Assembly: GCA_025350665.1 (NCBI GenBank) | Contig: JANXXJ010000186.1 | Location: 1-32,648 of the forward strand | DNA length: 32,648 bases | Direction: 5' to 3' | Source: Gemmatimonadota bacterium | GTDB taxonomy: Bacteria > Gemmatimonadota > Gemmatimonadetes > Gemmatimonadales > GWC2-71-9 | Shown here: one piece after another, positions 15,370-23,178 of the stretch | How positions within the stretch are numbered: the first letter of the stretch is position 1 | How the letters are laid out: the number at the start of each line of letters is the position of its first letter | The notes under the pieces: generated by a model | Database searches by the model: none | What the model saw: only the letters and a program-made list of their open reading frames with translations | Told to the model about the DNA's origin: nothing | Program-made: the position numbers and the translations under genes

Positions 15370-17496
15370 TCAGTAGCGGAGCAGGTCGGTCATCGCCGCC
15401 TTGATGCCTTCGACCTGAGGAAGAATGACATCTTCCAGTTCGGGCGAGTAGGCGACGAACGTGTCCCGGGCGGCAACCCGGCGCACCGGCGCATCGAGCC
15501 AGGCGAACGTCTCATCCGCGATCCGGGCGGCGATCTCGGCCCCGTACCCCCATGAGAGGGTGTCTTCATACACCACCATGACCCGGCTGGTCTTCTTGAC
15601 GGAGGTGAAGATCGTATCCCAATCGACCGGTGACAGGCTGCGGAGATCGATCACCTCGACGCTGGCGCCGGTTTCCTCTTCGAGCGCCTTGGCCGCGACC
15701 AGCGACCGCTGGACGGTGGCGCCGTAGGTTACCACGGTGAGGTCGGTCCCTTCCCTGACCACCTTGGCCTTGCCGAAGGGGATCATGAAGTTGGGACCGG
15801 GATTCATCGCCTTGTTGTAGGTCTGGCGATAGAGGTGCTTGTGCTCGAGGAAGAGCACCGGATCCTCACACCGGATCGCGGTCCGGAGGAGGCCGTTGGC
15901 GTCGAGCGCGGTCGCGGGGCAGATCACCCGCAGGCCGGGCACCGAGGTGAAGACCGCGGCGCCGGTCTGCGAGTGGTACGGGCCCCCGCCTTTGAGGTAG
16001 CCGCCGTAGGTGACCCGCACCACGATCGGCGAGGGGAAGTCGTTATGCGACCGCCAGCGCATGGTGGCCAGCTCGTCGCGGAGCTGCATGTAGGCTGGCC
16101 AGATGTAGTCGAAGAACTGGATCTCGACCACCGGCTTCATGCCCCGGGTGGCCAGGCCGATCGCGCGGCCGACGATGTTCGCTTCGGCGAGCGGCGAGTT
16201 GTAGACCCGGTTGGACCCGAAGGCCCGCTGGAGCCCGTAGGTCACCTTGAAGACGCCGCCCTTGCCCTTCACCTGGCCGAGCGCCTCCTCTCGGCTCACA
16301 TCGGCCACGTCTTCCCCGAAGACGAGAATCCGGGGATCCCGGGCCATCTCGTCTTTCATGCAGACGTTGAGCAGGTCCACCATCGTGGTGGGCTCACCGA
16401 CGAACTGGGGATCGTCCTCGGTATCGAACTGCTCGCCGGCGGGATCGACGTCGGGGGAGTAGATGAAGTCCATCACCGAGGCGAGGGCCGGCTGGGGCGA
16501 AGCAAGCGCGGTAGCGGTGGCGACTTCGACTTCCTCTTCGACCGCCTGCTTGATCTGTTCGATTTCCTGCTCGGTGGCGATGCCCTGGGCCAGCAGGTAC
16601 TTCGGGAAGGCGAAAACCGGATCCCGGGTCGCTTCTTCCTCCCGCTCCGCGGTCGGCTTGTAGTTGATCTCGTCGTCCGACAGCGAGTGACTGTAGGGCC
16701 GGATCACGTGGGCATGAACCAGGGCCGGGCCCTTCCGTTGGCGGGCGTAGTCGACCGCCTTCTGCATCACGTCGTAGGAGGCGAGCGGATCGCAACCGTT
16801 GACCTCCTGAATGAAGAGGCCGGGGAACCCGGTCAGCAGCCTGGAGATCGAACCGCCGGCGGTGTTGACCTCGACCGGAACGGAGATGGCGTACTTATTG
16901 TCCTCAACCAGGTAGACGATCGGGAGCTTGAGATTGCAGGCGGAGTTGAGGGACTCGTAGAACTCGCCCTCGCTGGTGGTACCGTCGCCGGTGGTGCAGA
17001 GGACCACTTCGTCGCCCTTGATGAGCTGATCCTTGTCCGCGATCCCGTCGTTGTTGCTGATCCGGAGCCAGGCTTCGGCGGCGCCGACGGCCTGGAGGAA
17101 CTGGGTTCCGGTCGGGCTCGACACGGTGACGATGTTGAGGTCCTTGGCGCCCCAGTGGGACGGCATCTGGCGGCCGCCCGAATTCGGATCATCCCCGGCC
17201 GCCACGGCCGACAGGAGCATGTCGGTGGCGGAGACGCCCATGCCAAGGCAGTAGGCCCGGTCGCGATAGTAGAGGTACGACCAGTCGTAGGTGGGGCGGA
17301 GAACCTTGGCGGCGGCGACGCCGATGCCTTCGTGGCCAGCGCCGGAGATCTGGAAGAAGATCTTGTTCTGGCGCTTGAGCTGAATCTCCTTGTCGTCGAT
17401 GCGGCGGGAGAGCAGCATCGTCTTGTACATGTCGAGGAGGTCGGCCTTTTCCAGCCGGGCGGCGGTTCGGGCGCGGGCGGTGGTACGGGTCGCCAT
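15370..17496 (-). CDS. 2-oxoacid dehydrogenase E1, fused alpha and beta subunits
   Basis: A 708-residue thiamine-diphosphate enzyme that decarboxylates a 2-oxoacid (branched-chain or pyruvate type) and passes the acyl group to a lipoyl E2. The N-terminal half is E1-alpha: [21 protein letters not shown], then the ThDP/Mg motif [10 protein letters not shown] (from residue 170) ending at Asn200 in VEDNKYA. The C-terminal half, from about 355, is E1-beta: [48 protein letters not shown], then a transketolase C-terminal domain ending in a [18 protein letters not shown] segment. Fused E1 proteins are known in Bacteroidota, Acidobacteriota and relatives. No E2 or E3 gene lies in this window. The ATG at 17496 is used; an upstream ATG at 17535 would add 13 basic residues. 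Neither has a clear ribosome-binding site. Confidence 0.92.
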   Translation of the reverse strand: MATRTTARARTAARLEKADLLDMYKTMLLSRRIDDKEIQLKRQNKIFFQISGAGHEGIGVAAAKVLRPTYDWSYLYYRDRAYCLGMGVSATDMLLSAVAAGDDPNSGGRQMPSHWGAKDLNIVTVSSPTGTQFLQAVGAAEAWLRISNNDGIADKDQLIKGDEVVLCTTGDGTTSEGEFYESLNSACNLKLPIVYLVEDNKYAISVPVEVNTAGGSISRLLTGFPGLFIQEVNGCDPLASYDVMQKAVDYARQRKGPALVHAHVIRPYSHSLSDDEINYKPTAEREEEATRDPVFAFPKYLLAQGIATEQEIEQIKQAVEEEVEVATATALASPQPALASVMDFIYSPDVDPAGEQFDTEDDPQFVGEPTTMVDLLNVCMKDEMARDPRILVFGEDVADVSREEALGQVKGKGGVFKVTYGLQRAFGSNRVYNSPLAEANIVGRAIGLATRGMKPVVEIQFFDYIWPAYMQLRDELATMRWRSHNDFPSPIVVRVTYGGYLKGGGPYHSQTGAAVFTSVPGLRVICPATALDANGLLRTAIRCEDPVLFLEHKHLYRQTYNKAMNPGPNFMIPFGKAKVVREGTDLTVVTYGATVQRSLVAAKALEEETGASVEVIDLRSLSPVDWDTIFTSVKKTSRVMVVYEDTLSWGYGAEIAARIADETFAWLDAPVRRVAARDTFVAYSPELEDVILPQVEGIKAAMTDLLRY

Positions 17497-17657
17497 GGGG
17501 GTCCGGGGTGACGGGTTGTTGCGTCGGGCCGGCATACGGATCGCCGGCTGGCCTGCTCGGCCAACAATTTAGCCGCCGGAACGGGCCGGCGCGAGCAACG
17601 CTGCAGGCCTCTGCATCGTCGGGCTGGCCGGGGGGCGCGCCAAGCAGAGGGAGGGAG

Positions 17658-18254
17658 CTACCCTCGTGGATCAGCCCCCGGGGCACGTCCTATTCCAACC
17701 ACCAGGCTGGCCACCACCACGACTGCCAGCCACTGGACGACCGGATCAAAGAACGGAATCCGGGCCGCGAACCTGGCGGCAATCAGACCCAGACCAAGCA
17801 ACGGCGACAATCCGGCTCCAACGAGCCCCGCCAGACCCAGTCCTGCACCCCGGCCGCGATCCCATCGGGCACCGGCCACCTTCGCGCCCAGCCAGGCAAC
17901 GATCGGCACCGACCCAAGGAGCATCAGGACTTCGGCCGTGTAGGGTGCGGCGGCAAGGGACCAGAAGCCTCGGGCGCCGGCCAAGTAGAATCGGATCATG
18001 GCCGAGAACTGGGCTGCCACAAGGGCCGACGCCAGCGCGGTCACGGCGCCGGCCAACCGAGGACGCCCTCCGAGCCGGGCCGCAACAGCACTGAGAAACG
18101 CACTCACCGGCAAGGCGGCGAGCGCGTATGCCGTCACTGAACCGGGAAGATCGCGATCGTCGGCGACGGCCAGCATCCCGAGGGCCAGCCCCAGGCCGGC
18201 CAGCGGAATAACCACCGACGGCGCGACAAGGCGACGCCAATCAGCTCCGGTCAC
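17658..18254 (-). CDS. Hydrophobic membrane protein of unknown function
   Basis: Not recognised. It has 198 residues with about six hydrophobic helices (for example VVIPLAGLGLALGMLAVA near residues 14-31, a GAVTALASALVAAQFSAMI segment, TAEVLMLLGSVPIVAWLG, and VVQWLAVVVVASLVVGIG near the end), joined by short arginine-rich loops. It overlaps the stop of the YtcJ-type lipoprotein gene by 4 bases (ATGA arrangement on the reverse strand), so it is translationally coupled to it. No charged residues in the helices suggest catalysis. Because arginine/alanine-rich GC sequence can mimic membrane proteins, the call rests mainly on the coupling and the clean alternation of helices and loops. Confidence 0.65.
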   Translation of the reverse strand: MTGADWRRLVAPSVVIPLAGLGLALGMLAVADDRDLPGSVTAYALAALPVSAFLSAVAARLGGRPRLAGAVTALASALVAAQFSAMIRFYLAGARGFWSLAAAPYTAEVLMLLGSVPIVAWLGAKVAGARWDRGRGAGLGLAGLVGAGLSPLLGLGLIAARFAARIPFFDPVVQWLAVVVVASLVVGIGRAPGADPRG

Positions 18255-19891
18255 GGCGCGCTGAACACGATCTTGCCGCCCACGACCGTGAGTCGGACCC
18301 TGGCCCGGTCGAGGGAGTCCGCCGGCATGGTGAGGAGGTCGCGGTCGAGGACGACCAGGTCCGCCTTCATCCCGGGTTTGAGCCGGCCGACCTTTGTCTC
18401 CCAGAACACTCCGTAGGCATTGTCAACCGTGTAGGCGCGGAGCGCTTCCTCGACGGTGATCTTCTGTTCAGGGACGAACCCATTCGGCTGTTTCCCGTCA
18501 ATGGTCTGGCGGGTGACGGCGGCCTTGATGCCGGGCATCGGATTGAGTGGCGCGACCTCCCAGTCCGAGCCGAAGATCAGCCGCGCCTTGGCATCGAGCA
18601 GCGACCTGAAGGCGTAGGTGGTCTTGATCCGCTCGGGGCCGATCCGCTTTTCCGCCCACCGGCCGTCGTCAGCCGCGTGATACGGCTGCATGGAGGCGAT
18701 GACGCCGAGGCCGGCGAAACGGGGAATATCCCGGGGCCGGAGGTGCTGGGCGTGTTCGATGCGGAACCGGCGGTCGCGGGGTCCGTTCTTGGCAATAGCC
18801 TGTTCGAAGATATCGAGGAGGAGGCCGTTGGTCCGGTCGCCGATCCCGTGGACGACGACCTGCAGCCCGGCGGAATCGGCGGCCAAGATCCAGCGCCGGA
18901 GCGAATCCTCGGGGATGGTGAGGAACCCGCTCGTTTCCGGCTTGTCGGTGAATGGGGCGTCGAAGTAGGCGGTGGTCGAGCCGAGCGAACCATCGGCCAC
19001 GCCCTTCACGCCGGCGGCCCGGATCCATTCGTCTCCGGGGCCGCGGGCCTTGACTGAATCGGTCATCGAGCGCCAGTCGCCGAGCGCGATGTAGTTGGCG
19101 ACGCGGAAGGTCAGGGTGCCGCGGGCCCGCGCTCGCCGGAGCGCCGCGATGTCGGCCCACGAGGTGCTGACGCTGGCGATGCCGGTCACGCCCAGCGACG
19201 CGGCGTGGCGCATGGCGCGGGCGAGGGTCGAGTCGAGCTGTGATGCGCTTGGTGCGGGCATGGCGGCGAACACCGGGCCGGTCGCCTCGTCCTTGAGGAG
19301 GCCGGTGAGCTCACCGTCGGGCCGGCGGACGATCTCACCACCGGGAATCGGCTTGACCGTGCGGTCCATCCTGGCCGCGGCGAGCGCGGCCGAGTTGGCG
19401 ACGGACATGTGGCCATCGAGCCGGGTGACGAAGACCGGGTTGTTGGGAGTCACCGAGTCGATCCAGCTCCGATCCGGCTGTCTCCCGCCCCAGAGTTCGT
19501 GGTCCCACATGCCGCCGGTGACCCATTCTCCGGGATTCAGCGTGGCCGCGAAGGCTTTGATCCGCCGAGTGAACTCCTCGGGCGTTGCCGCATCGCGGAG
19601 GTCGACACTGGCCAGTTGTTGTCCGCCAGACATCAGGTGGACGTGGTCATCCATGAACCCGGGGGTCACAAGCCCGGGCGCCCGCACCGTTTCAGTCTTC
19701 GGACCGATCCACCCGGCAAGCGCGGCACTGTCACCGACCGCGACGATGGAATCGCCTTGAATCGCGATCCCCTGGGCCAGGGGGGCCGCCGGGTCGCCCG
19801 TCCAGGTCTTGCCGAGGATGACCAGATCGGCGGCCGGCTTCGGCGCACAGGCGACCAGCCCCAACGTTCCAACGACAAGCAGGCGTTGCAT
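18251..19891 (-). CDS. YtcJ-type amidohydrolase, predicted lipoprotein
   Basis: A 546-residue metal-dependent hydrolase of the amidohydrolase_3/YtcJ group. A lipoprotein signal is present: MQRLLVVGTLGLVACAP with the lipobox cysteine at residue 15, so the enzyme is probably lipid-anchored outside the cytoplasm. Next comes the small beta-sandwich (DLVILGKTWTGD, GDSIVAVGD) and the metal motif GFMDDHVHL with His83 and His85. Further ligand-type motifs are VVHGIGDRTNGLLL, FRIEHAQHLRP and LIFGSDWEVAPLNP, followed by the closing sandwich KPGMKADLVVLDRD. All expected metal-site elements are present. Substrates of this group are mostly unknown amides or N-formyl compounds. It is preceded by an 81-residue helical protein (11-base gap) and overlaps the membrane protein gene after it. 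Confidence 0.9.
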   Translation of the reverse strand: MQRLLVVGTLGLVACAPKPAADLVILGKTWTGDPAAPLAQGIAIQGDSIVAVGDSAALAGWIGPKTETVRAPGLVTPGFMDDHVHLMSGGQQLASVDLRDAATPEEFTRRIKAFAATLNPGEWVTGGMWDHELWGGRQPDRSWIDSVTPNNPVFVTRLDGHMSVANSAALAAARMDRTVKPIPGGEIVRRPDGELTGLLKDEATGPVFAAMPAPSASQLDSTLARAMRHAASLGVTGIASVSTSWADIAALRRARARGTLTFRVANYIALGDWRSMTDSVKARGPGDEWIRAAGVKGVADGSLGSTTAYFDAPFTDKPETSGFLTIPEDSLRRWILAADSAGLQVVVHGIGDRTNGLLLDIFEQAIAKNGPRDRRFRIEHAQHLRPRDIPRFAGLGVIASMQPYHAADDGRWAEKRIGPERIKTTYAFRSLLDAKARLIFGSDWEVAPLNPMPGIKAAVTRQTIDGKQPNGFVPEQKITVEEALRAYTVDNAYGVFWETKVGRLKPGMKADLVVLDRDLLTMPADSLDRARVRLTVVGGKIVFSAP

Positions 19892-19902
19892 GGTGACTCC
19901 AG

Positions 19903-20148
19903 TCAGCGAAGTTTGGCGAGGCGGCGAATGGCTTCGAGCTTTTCAAGGGCGGTCGGGCCCTCTTTGGTGGCCGGCGCCACCGAGAACAGGTCCCGGATGT
20001 CGAGCAGGACTTCCATCGACAGCTGGTCGCGGACGTAGGCGCAATCGAGATCGGCCATGCGGTTGGCGTCGTCGGTCTTGCGGGCCCGGTCGTAGGACTC
20101 GCGGTAGATATTTTCCAGGTTGGCGAGGATCTGGTCGCGGGAGCGCAT
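19903..20148 (-). CDS. Small helical protein of unknown function
   Basis: Not recognised. An 81-residue, charged, probably all-helical protein (SRDQILANLENIYRESYDRA, then KTDDANRMADLDCAYVRDQL, ending in ALEKLEAIRRLAKLR). It has one cysteine and no membrane segment. The ATG at 20148 is preferred to a possible start at 20244, because the upstream extension is arginine/histidine-rich and would run across the divergent MazG-like gene. It lies 11 bases before the YtcJ-type gene and leads that operon. Confidence 0.6.
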   Translation of the reverse strand: MRSRDQILANLENIYRESYDRARKTDDANRMADLDCAYVRDQLSMEVLLDIRDLFSVAPATKEGPTALEKLEAIRRLAKLR

Positions 20149-20177
20149 GGGCCGTGGGCTTAAGAAAGGGTGGAACC

Positions 20178-20204
20178 GGATATCTTTGGCACCAGAAGAT
20201 ACCC
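20178..20204. promoter_or_regulatory. Inverted repeat between divergent genes (possible operator)
   Basis: GGATATCTT (20178-20186) and AAGATACCC (20196-20204) form an inverted repeat with a single mismatch inside nine-base arms and a nine-base gap. It lies in the 75-bp divergent space between the small helical gene (start 20148) and the MazG-like gene (start 20224). A GGAACC at 20172-20177 just before it resembles an ECF-type -35 element. No matching -10 could be fixed. Confidence 0.35.
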
Positions 20205-20223
20205 CATGACGGAGGAGTCGGCG

Positions 20224-20547
20224 ATGTCTCTCACCGAGTGCCAACAGCGGGTCGATGCGTGGATCTCACGGTTCGAGGAAGGCTATTTTCACCCGCTGAC
20301 CAACATGGCGAGGCTCACCGAGGAAGTCGGCGAGCTGGCCCGCGAAGTGAACCACCGATTTGGCCAGAAGACCAAGAAGAAGGACGAGCCGGACGCGGAT
20401 CTCGGCATGGAGATGGCCGACATCCTCTTCGTGCTGATCTGCATGGCCAACCGCGAGAAGATCGACCTGCAGGAGGCGTTCGACCGGATGATGGACAAGG
20501 TGGACCGCCGTGACACCAGCCGCTGGACCCTCAAGCCCGGCGCCTGA
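20224..20547 (+). CDS. MazG-like nucleotide pyrophosphohydrolase
   Basis: A 107-residue all-alpha NTP pyrophosphohydrolase of the MazG/MazG-like family, which splits (d)NTPs to NMP and pyrophosphate as a housecleaning step. The metal-binding motif is complete: LTEEVGELAREVN with Glu33, Glu34 and Glu37, then EMADILF with Glu63 and Asp66, the usual EExxE...ExxD pattern. A lysine-rich loop (QKTKKKDEPDAD) joins the two halves. The ATG at 20224 is chosen because GGAGGA lies seven to eight bases upstream. The alternative ATG at 20206 would add six residues and has no such site. It is convergent with rsgA, three bases apart. Confidence 0.85.
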   Translation: MSLTECQQRVDAWISRFEEGYFHPLTNMARLTEEVGELAREVNHRFGQKTKKKDEPDADLGMEMADILFVLICMANREKIDLQEAFDRMMDKVDRRDTSRWTLKPGA

Positions 20548-20550
20548 GGC

Positions 20551-21456
20551 CTACTCCCAGTGCTTCGGGGTGTCGGATAGCTCGTTGAAGAGCGACTGGT
20601 AGCTTTCGTACCGGTCGCCGGGGACGACGCCCTGTTCTACCGCCGCGCGGACGGCGCAGCCCGGTTCCGTCATGTGGTGGCAATCGGCGAACTTGCAGCG
20701 GGCGAGGAAGGGCCGCATTTCAGGAAAGCAGCGCGCCACCTCGCGCGGCTCGATCCCCCAGAGCCCGACATCGCTGAATCCGGGCGTATCCACCAGAAAT
20801 CCACCGCCGTCGAGCGGCACCATCTCGGCGTGGACCGTGGTGTTCTTGCCGCGCTCGATCTTGGCCGAGATTTCGGCCGTCCGGAGCGACAGCCCCGGTT
20901 GCACCTTGTTCAACAAACTCGACTTGCCGACGCCCGACGGACCGGTGAGCAGCGTCACCTGGTCCTTGAGCGCCGCGACGAATTCCGCGATGCCTTCTCC
21001 CGTCTTGATGCTGACGGGCCAGATGGGATACCCGGCGCTCTTGAAACGCCGCGCCAGATCGGCGTGGGTGGTGAGATCGATCTTGGTGATGACCAGGCCG
21101 GCTGGAATCTCATTGGCCTCCGCGATCGCGAGGAGGCGATCGATCAAGCCGAGATTCGGCTTGGGCTGGGCGACCGACGTGGTGACCAGAACCCGATCGA
21201 GATTGGCCGCCACCGGGCGGGCGGTCCGGCCGTTCATCGAGCGACGTTCGAGGACGTTCCGGCGGGGCTCAGCACCGGTGATGCCGGCGGAGCCGTGTTC
21301 ATCGACCCGGTCGAGGTGGACCCGGTCGCCAACGACGATCCGTTCCTTGTCCTGGTGTTTGACCTTGCCTCGCAGAACAGCATCGACCAGCCCCAGAGAC
21401 GTCGACACGCTGTAGCTCGAGCCGCGCCGGGCGAGCACGACCCCCTGACGGGGCAC
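20551..21456 (-). CDS. rsgA: Ribosome small subunit-dependent GTPase A
   Basis: A 301-residue circularly permuted GTPase that helps late 30S subunit maturation. In order: the N-terminal OB domain (about 1-80), the G4-like TKID (124-127), the G1 P-loop GPSGVGKSS (172-180), the region SAKIERGKNTT, G3 DTPGFSDVG (223-231), and a zinc knuckle with Cys254, Cys259, His261 and Cys267. The G4-G1-G3 order is diagnostic for RsgA/YjeQ. Length is normal. The GTG start at 21456 overlaps by one base the stop of the 107-residue gene upstream (TAGTG), implying coupling. Confidence 0.95.
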   Translation of the reverse strand: MPRQGVVLARRGSSYSVSTSLGLVDAVLRGKVKHQDKERIVVGDRVHLDRVDEHGSAGITGAEPRRNVLERRSMNGRTARPVAANLDRVLVTTSVAQPKPNLGLIDRLLAIAEANEIPAGLVITKIDLTTHADLARRFKSAGYPIWPVSIKTGEGIAEFVAALKDQVTLLTGPSGVGKSSLLNKVQPGLSLRTAEISAKIERGKNTTVHAEMVPLDGGGFLVDTPGFSDVGLWGIEPREVARCFPEMRPFLARCKFADCHHMTEPGCAVRAAVEQGVVPGDRYESYQSLFNELSDTPKHWE

Positions 21457-21779
21457 TACCAGCCCTCCGGGCGGGCCCGAATGGCGTCATCGAGGGCCTG
21501 CTTCACATCGTAAAGCGACAGCGCACCGAGGCGCTGGTTGGCGTCCTCGGCGGTCCGTCCCCATACCAGCACGTCGGACTCGACGTGTCCCGCCGGATGT
21601 TCGCCGGCCGGGTCCCAGCGGATGAACAGCAGCGCCGCCCCGAACAGCCCCCGACCGTCGGGTTCGTCATCGATATACGGCGCGCACGAATAGGCGTGCC
21701 CGTCGACACCACCAAAGGCCGCCGCGCGGTCGTGGCGGGTCATGTACCCGCCGAGGGTTATTTCCGGATGAGACTCCAT
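21456..21779 (-). CDS. Small protein of unknown function upstream of rsgA
   Basis: Not recognised. A 107-residue soluble protein: MESHPEITLGGY, then AAAFGGVDGHAYSCAPYIDD, FGAALLFIRWDP, DVLVWGRTAEDANQRLG and DVKQALDDAIRARPEGW. The mix of short strands and a C-terminal helix suggests a compact alpha/beta fold, and no catalytic motif is evident. It shares one base with the rsgA start, so it is probably translated together with it. The ATG at 21779 starts directly after a stem-loop region that follows the histidine kinase gene. An internal ATG (residue 13) is a possible alternative start. Confidence 0.6.
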   Translation of the reverse strand: MESHPEITLGGYMTRHDRAAAFGGVDGHAYSCAPYIDDEPDGRGLFGAALLFIRWDPAGEHPAGHVESDVLVWGRTAEDANQRLGALSLYDVKQALDDAIRARPEGW

Positions 21780-21788
21780 GCCGCTCCT

Positions 21789-21840
21789 GGGGACGCAAAC
21801 GCATCATACCGACAAACCTGTCGTTAGGCTAGGCGTCCCG
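21789..21840 (-). other. Nested stem-loop at the end of the exporter/two-component operon
   Basis: GGGACGC (21790-21796) pairs with GCGTCCC (21833-21839). Inside it CGACA (21810-21814) pairs with TGTCG (21819-21823) around a 4-base loop. The right outer arm overlaps the last codons of the histidine kinase. No run of T follows on the reverse strand, so it is not a standard intrinsic terminator. It may still be a 3'-end or leader structure between the kinase and the next gene. Confidence 0.3.
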
Positions 21841-23163
21841 GGCCGGCCGTTTTGGCAGAATGATCCGGGCCTCGGCCCCGCGGCGGTCCGCGCGGTTGGC
21901 GATGGTCAGGTGACCGCCGTGAGCTTCGACCACCTGGCGGCTGAACACGAGCCCGACGCCGCTCCCGCTGGGCTTGGTGGTATAGAACGGGACGAACAGG
22001 TTGGCCGTCGAGGCAAGCCCCGGGCCCTCGTCGCGGATCATGACCTCGACCCGCTCGCCGCGATCGTGCCATTCGACGCCGACACCGCCGCCGCTCTCAA
22101 GCGAGGCTTCAATCGCGTTCTTGACGAGATTGATGAGAACCTGATCGAGCTGATCGCCGTCGGCTCGGATGGTGAGTTCGGAACCCGCCGTCACGGTGAC
22201 GGGCAGACGCTGATCGAGCAGGACCACGCGGCTCACCCAGGCGGCGATGTTGACCGGGCCGAAGGTGGGCGGTGGCAGCTTGGCGAGGCGGGCATAGGAG
22301 GCCATGAACCGGGCGAGCGAATCGGCCCGTGCCGCGACCACGTCCAAGCCGCTCCGAAGATCGTCTTCGTAGTCGGCCGGCCGAGGTTCCCGGGCCAGCA
22401 ACTGCCCGAGGGTACCCGCCACCGACTTGATCGGGGCCAGCGAGTTGTTGATCTCGTGAGACAGCACCCGCACCAGTCGTTGCCAGACCTGCCGCTCCTC
22501 GGATCGGAGGACTCGGCTGATATCGGTGAGCATGACCAGTTCCAGGGGGAGCCCGCCTTGCCTGAAGGTCCGGCGGCGCAATTCCCAGCGTCCGCTGCCG
22601 GTCCCGGCGAGGTTCAAGTCGAGGATGCGGGGCGTGTCGCCCTCGAGACAGACCCCGAGTCCCAGGAAGACGGCGGTCCGACCGAGCAGGCGTTCGATCG
22701 GCTGGGCCACCAGACGCTCGCCGGCCTTGTTGGCCACGCGGAGCACTCCGCCCGGATCGAAGGCGAAGACCGCAACATCGATCTCCTCCATGAGCCGCTT
22801 GAGGAGCGCGTCGGCCTCGAGGGCGCCGAGCCGCTGTTCCTTCAACGTCTCGGAAAGCGCGTTCAGTTCGCGGCGGACGGAGCCCAGCACGTCGGTGCCC
22901 TCGTCTTCGCGCGCCCGCATGGTGAAGTGGCCTTCGCGGAGCCCGGCCAGGATGTTGGCGACGACCTGGAGCGGCCGGATGACGCGAACCTGGGCCAGGC
23001 GGGCCGTGACCAACCAGGCTCCAAGAATCAGTCCGAAGAGGGTCCCCTTGAAGAGAGGCGAAGCCGGAGACTGCCAGAGCAATCCGGCTGCGACGACGAG
23101 TCCGGGAAGCCCGGCCGCCAGGGCCAGTCCGAGGATTCGCTGGTCGTGGGTGAGCCGCTTCAT
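21829..23163 (-). CDS. NtrY-like sensor histidine kinase
   Basis: A 444-residue membrane histidine kinase. Two hydrophobic helices (about residues 10-30 and 38-58) with almost no loop between them are followed by a HAMP-like linker (RPLQVVANILAGLREGHF), a PAS-like domain (about 115-220, LMEEIDVAVFAFDPGGVLRVAN) and the H-box LSHEINNSLAPIKS with phosphorylatable His236. The ATPase domain has the N-box NLVKNAIEAS (Asn349), G1 DEGPGL (378-383), FVPFYTTKPSG and G2 GSGVGLVFSRQ. It lacks a large periplasmic sensor, so it probably senses from the membrane or through PAS. It is encoded 15 bases after the sigma-54-type regulator and is its likely partner, as in NtrY/NtrX pairs. Confidence 0.92.
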   Translation of the reverse strand: MKRLTHDQRILGLALAAGLPGLVVAAGLLWQSPASPLFKGTLFGLILGAWLVTARLAQVRVIRPLQVVANILAGLREGHFTMRAREDEGTDVLGSVRRELNALSETLKEQRLGALEADALLKRLMEEIDVAVFAFDPGGVLRVANKAGERLVAQPIERLLGRTAVFLGLGVCLEGDTPRILDLNLAGTGSGRWELRRRTFRQGGLPLELVMLTDISRVLRSEERQVWQRLVRVLSHEINNSLAPIKSVAGTLGQLLAREPRPADYEDDLRSGLDVVAARADSLARFMASYARLAKLPPPTFGPVNIAAWVSRVVLLDQRLPVTVTAGSELTIRADGDQLDQVLINLVKNAIEASLESGGGVGVEWHDRGERVEVMIRDEGPGLASTANLFVPFYTTKPSGSGVGLVFSRQVVEAHGGHLTIANRADRRGAEARIILPKRPARDA

Positions 23164-23178
23164 CCGGTCAGCCGGTGA

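Noticed and set aside
15835-17511. Long forward open frame (about 558 codons) opposite the fused E1 gene
   Set aside because: It is the antisense shadow of a clearly conserved enzyme. It is glycine/arginine/histidine-rich with no domain. Long antisense frames are expected in GC-rich genes.
21778-23178. Forward open frame (about 466 codons) opposite the histidine kinase
   Set aside because: It is antisense to all kinase motifs and its composition is typical of a shadow frame (rich in G, R, D, P, Q).
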